Assembly (NCBI GenBank): GCA_000719105.1
Contig: JODX01000006.1
Coordinates: 232,061 to 296,060 of the forward strand
Source: Streptomyces sclerotialus
Lineage (GTDB): Bacteria; Actinomycetota; Actinomycetes; Streptomycetales; Streptomycetaceae
Direction: 5' to 3'
Length of the DNA stretch: 64,000 bases
The notes below the pieces were generated by a model. The model did not search any database. It was not told the DNA's origin and saw only the letters and a list, made by a program, of their open reading frames with translations. The translations under genes were made by a program, and so were the position numbers. Position 1 is the first letter of the stretch. Every line of letters begins with the position of its first letter. This document shows positions 60,424 to 64,000 of this stretch, piece after piece.

Positions 60424-63400
60424 TCAGCCGTTGCCCGGCACGGTCGTGTCGGTCCCCGGCTGACCGGCCGCGAGGTATTCGATCTGCGAGTTGGTGAGCG
60501 CGCCTTGGAAGGCCCAGACGTCCGAGACGGAGCCGGGGAAATAGGTGCCGGCCCGGTCGCGACCGACCTGAAGGGACTGCACCGCCTTGAAGGTCACAAC
60601 GTTGTCGGCGTAGGAGACCTGGTCGGTGCAGCCGGCGACATCGGGTTCGCCGTCGTCGTCGGCGTCCTGGCAGGCGACTTCCTCCAGTTCGCCGTTGACA
60701 TACAGCCGCAGCTCGCGGACGAAGCCGTCGTAGACCAGTGCCAGATGGGTCCAGTCCTGGGGGCCGTAGAACTGCCCGTTCTCCGCCTCGGCGTGCTCGG
60801 CCGTGGCACTGTCGGCCGCATGGGTGGTGATCCGCCAGCGGCCCCGTCGGTCTCCGGCGAGTCCGAGGGCACGTACCGCACGGAGAAGGCGTCCTTGTGG
60901 GTGCCGGGCGCACTGAGCAGCGCGACCTGGCCGGTCGGCTGGGCCGCCGCCTGGGCGAAGGCGCTGACGGTGAAACTGGCGCTGGTGTCGACGGGCACCG
61001 TACCGCTCGCGGTGGCGGCGTAGTCGTTGACGCCGTTGGAGGTGAGGCCGCCGTCGACCCAGCCGGATCCGATCGCGGCGCCGTTGTGCAGGCTCAGGCC
61101 CGCCCCGGCGGGGCCGGCGTCCGGGGTGACCGGCGGGGCGGCCGTCGATGCCGTCTCGAACTTCCAGCGGCTCTTGACCACCGGGTGCTGCTTGAACAGC
61201 TGGCGCACCCCGTCGTCGGAGACGGCCCGGTCGTAGATGCGGACGTCGTCGACCGCTCCCTTGAGCGGGCTGACCAGCTTGCCTCCGTAATACGCGCCTC
61301 CCAGCGTGACTTCACCGGTGGCCAGCCAGGGCGTGGTGAAGGCCGCGGTGGCCTGCAGCGTCCCGTTGACGTACAGCCTCAGCTGGGCGGCATCGCTGTC
61401 GTAGACGCCGACCACGTGGTTCCACTCGCCGTGCCGCGCGGCCGCGCAGTTGGTGTTCGCCGGGCACGCGGTCTGGGTCGCGCGGATGACGGTGGACTCT
61501 GCCTCACCGCTCTGTTCCCGCATGAAGACCCAGCCGCCCAGCGCCATGGAGTGGTAGAGCTCGAAGCCCGGGTTGACCGAACTGGACTGGGAGACGGCCG
61601 TCATCGCCCGGGCTTCCTTGTCCTTGGGCAGCTTCACCCAGGCGGAAACCGTGAAGCTCCGGTACGTGTCCATGACCGGGCGGCCGGTAGTCGCGTAGTC
61701 GTCGACGCCGTCGAACTCGACCGCGCGGCCCCTCACCCCGGCGGCTCCGGATACGGTGCCGCCCTTCAGCTGGGCGGCGGCCGGCTGGGCGCGGCCGGTG
61801 AGCGAGACGGCCCCGGCGGACTCGTCGAGCGGGAAGACCAGCTTGGCAGGGCGGCCGGTGTCCACCGGCTGCTGGTTGTGCAGCCGGGTCACCTGGGCGT
61901 CGGTGAGCTGGTAGTCGAAGAGCTGGACCTCGTCGAGGCCACCTTCGAAGTAGTTGCCGACGGTGCCGGAGCGAGCCGAGGCCCCCAGGAACGTGCGGCC
62001 CCGTGCGTCCCAGGGACCGGTGAAGGGCGCGGTGCCGACCAGCTTGCCGTTCACATAGAGCTTGATCACCTTGTTGCCGTTGTCGAAGACGCCGACGAGG
62101 TGGGTCCAGGTGTTGTACCGGGAGGCCTGGCAGGCATCGTCCCCGGCGGGGCAGGCGGGCTGCGCGGCGCGGGCGGTCGTCCCCAAGGAGGTGTCGGTGC
62201 CGTGCCGCAGGAAGACCCAGCCGCCCGCCGCCGCGGAGTAGTGCAGCTCGAACCCGCTGGCCTGGGAGCCTGACTGGGCCACGGCGACGTGCGTGCCGGA
62301 GAGGTCATCGGGCAGCTTCGCCCACACGGACACCGAGAAGCTCTTGCCGGTGTTGAGCACCGGAAAGTCGGTGGCCGCGTAGTCGTTGCTGCCGTCGAAC
62401 TCCAGGCCGCTTCCCGAGACGCCCTCGGCGCCCGTGCGCGCCCCGTCGATCGTCGCGGGCCACGCGCCGCCCTCGCCGCTGACCTGGCTTGCGCCGGCGT
62501 CTTCGCCAAGCTGCCAGGACAGCTGGTCTGGCTGGCCGGCGCGGACCCGGAAGTAGTAGGTGCGGGTCTCCGAGCCGCTGCCTGCGGCGTCGAAAGCCTT
62601 GGCCGTGACGAAGTTGACGCCGGGCCTGGTCGGCATGAACGTCATCGTCTTGGCGCCGCCGCCCGAAGTGGTGAGGGTCCGAGCGCTGGTGGGCGAGCCG
62701 TCCACGCCGAACCAGTATGCGGTGACGTCACTGGAGGCCGAGTCGATGGTGAAGGTGCCGTACCGACCGACGCCGTCCCACCGGGGGTCGTTCGGGTCGG
62801 CGTCGTCGGAGCGCGGGTAGTGCGTGGAGCTGATCGAGGGCCCGGCGGGTACGGAGGTGTCGTAGACGAAGTGGCAGCTGTGCGCGCTTTCCGCGCTCCT
62901 GGGCGACCACTGGCCGCCGTCCCAGGCCCGCGCCTGCCAGCCGACCGTCTTGTTCTGCGGAATGGACGTGGGCAGTTGGACGGAGAAGTCCGAGCCGGAG
63001 GCCTTTTCGATGCTCTTGCCTGAGATCCAGCGCTGCTTGAAACCGTCCCCGGTGTCCCACAGCGCCCGAAACTGGACGTGGAGCCGGTCCTTGTCGGGGT
63101 CGGTCACGTCACTGGCCCGCACCGTCGCCCGGGACCGCACCCGCACCGCACTCGCACTTGTCGCGCAGGGCCCGCCCGGGTCCATGGTGAGTTTGGAGGT
63201 GCTAATTCTCGGCGGCGGGCGGTTGTACGTGACCCGCAGGAAGGCATCGTCGGAGAACCGCTTCCAGGTGTAGCGGTCGTCCTCAATGGTGGCCTGCATC
63301 CCGAACGTGATGGTCGGCCACTTCTTCGCCGCCGCCGTCGCCACGGCGTCCTTGACATTGAACTCGGCATCGGCGGCGGCACAGCCGTCGTAGCCATAGG

Positions 63401-64000
63401 CGAAGCTGCGGGTCTGCAGGTGGTCGATCCAGAAGCCGGAGGCCGTCTGGCTGTTCCAGGTGGTGGAGGAGTTGATGCCCTTGGTGCGCCACAGCTGCAC
63501 CTCGCGAGCCTCGCAGGAGGCGGCATGCGTCTCCCGGACTGCGAACTCGGCGGAGAGGATGCTGCGGCCCGCGAACTTGGTGGTCGGGAGTTGGTAGAAG
63601 AACCGCTTGACGTCATATGGCTTGCAGTAATTCCAGCCGCAGTAGCCAAGGCCCGCATCCGGCTCGCCGTTGAACTTCCACTGGGATGAGCCGGCCCAGT
63701 ACTTGGAGGCCATTGTCCAGGCGGTGGCGCGCGGCGAGTACCACTGGGGGGCGATGTAGACGGGGTAGACGGTCTCGGCCCCCGTCAGCAGCTCCCGGTC
63801 GGGGGTGAGGACGAGTTCGTCGCCGCCGGACGTCACGTCGACGCCCACGGGCGCCAGTCGGCCGGAGTCAGTCGCGCTGGGCTCGGCGTCGGCCTGTGAC
63901 GCGCCGCGGGCAGCCGGGAACTGGCGGCCGCGGCATCCACCGTCGGCAGCGAGGCCGGCTTCACGGCCCCGGCGGACCCGCCCACCGCCGAACTGGCCGC
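60424..64000 (-). pseudogene. Large secreted LamG-domain protein, frameshifted and incomplete at the window edge
   Basis: The main frame (60846-63848) shows a cell-surface pattern: VYPVYIAPQWYSPRATAWT, cysteine-pair segments, Ig-like regions, then LamG/concanavalin modules at about 62100-62520 (EFDGSNDYAATDFPVLNTGK) and 61300-61750 (EFDGVDDYATTGRPVMDTYR), with a third beginning near 61050. A missing base near 60846 shifts the third module into another frame, which continues intact (ALVYDGFVRELRLYVNGELE) to a stop at 60424. A second phase change seems to lie near 63895. The gene runs off the right edge. Such proteins sit upstream of RHS genes and probably form a wall-attached toxin-delivery or adhesion system. 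Confidence 0.75.

Overview
The window is high-GC DNA with strong G/C third-position codon bias. It also has Streptomyces-type gene content: SpoIIE phosphatases, many two-component pairs, LamG and RHS wall proteins, a DUF6584 protein, GTG starts and rare TTA codons. It is almost certainly a chromosomal, probably sub-telomeric or accessory, part of a Streptomyces or close relative. No tRNA, rRNA or CRISPR array was recognised.

Layout. 0-3.1 kb: a minus-strand operon of a PAS/SpoIIE phosphatase, a SIS-domain isomerase and a HypC-like chaperone. 4.0-16.0 kb: a compact candidate biosynthetic locus. It holds two paralogous flavin monooxygenases, an adenylate-forming ligase, an atypical P450, an FMN alpha-hydroxy-acid oxidase, a cation/proton antiporter, an MIO-type aromatic amino acid lyase and an OmpR-type two-component pair. 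Three promoters in it share the operator TCAGA-N4-TCTGA and look leaderless. 16.3-17.9 kb: a GH43 beta-xylosidase. 18.5-21.2 kb: a CPBP protease/NarL-type two-component operon.

21.6-36.7 kb: a mobile, defence-type island. It is edged on the left by an IS5-family element that splits a repeat and on the right by two broken transposase genes. Its core is a tightly coupled six-gene operon: vWA protein, kinase with zinc ribbon, SF1 helicase, winged-helix/HEPN-like protein, coiled-coil McrB-like AAA+ ATPase, and DUF2357/zinc-ribbon protein. It resembles TerY-P and McrBC parts recombined, and is the best candidate for an undescribed system.

36.8-42.0 kb: a PadR-regulated ABC exporter and an autoregulated OmpR-type two-component pair. 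42.0-48.1 kb: gene debris (resolvase, VanZ-like, ABC-2 permease and transposase fragments) around a serine hydrolase and a frameshifted RHS toxin with an adjacent putative immunity gene. 48.3-59.8 kb: sugar and sugar-acid catabolism, with a GntR regulator, an IlvD/Edd dehydratase, an FAH-fold dehydratase, a GH3 glycosidase, an ABC sugar importer and a LacI regulator. Together with the GH43 enzyme this suggests use of xylan- or pectin-type oligosaccharides and a non-phosphorylative sugar-acid route. 59.8-64 kb: a transposase remnant, the 5' stub of an RHS-type gene and a frameshifted LamG surface protein that runs off the right edge.

Caution: several genes (integrase-type transposase, RHS, LamG twice) are broken by single-base indels next to G/C runs. 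Some of these may be sequencing errors rather than true pseudogenes.
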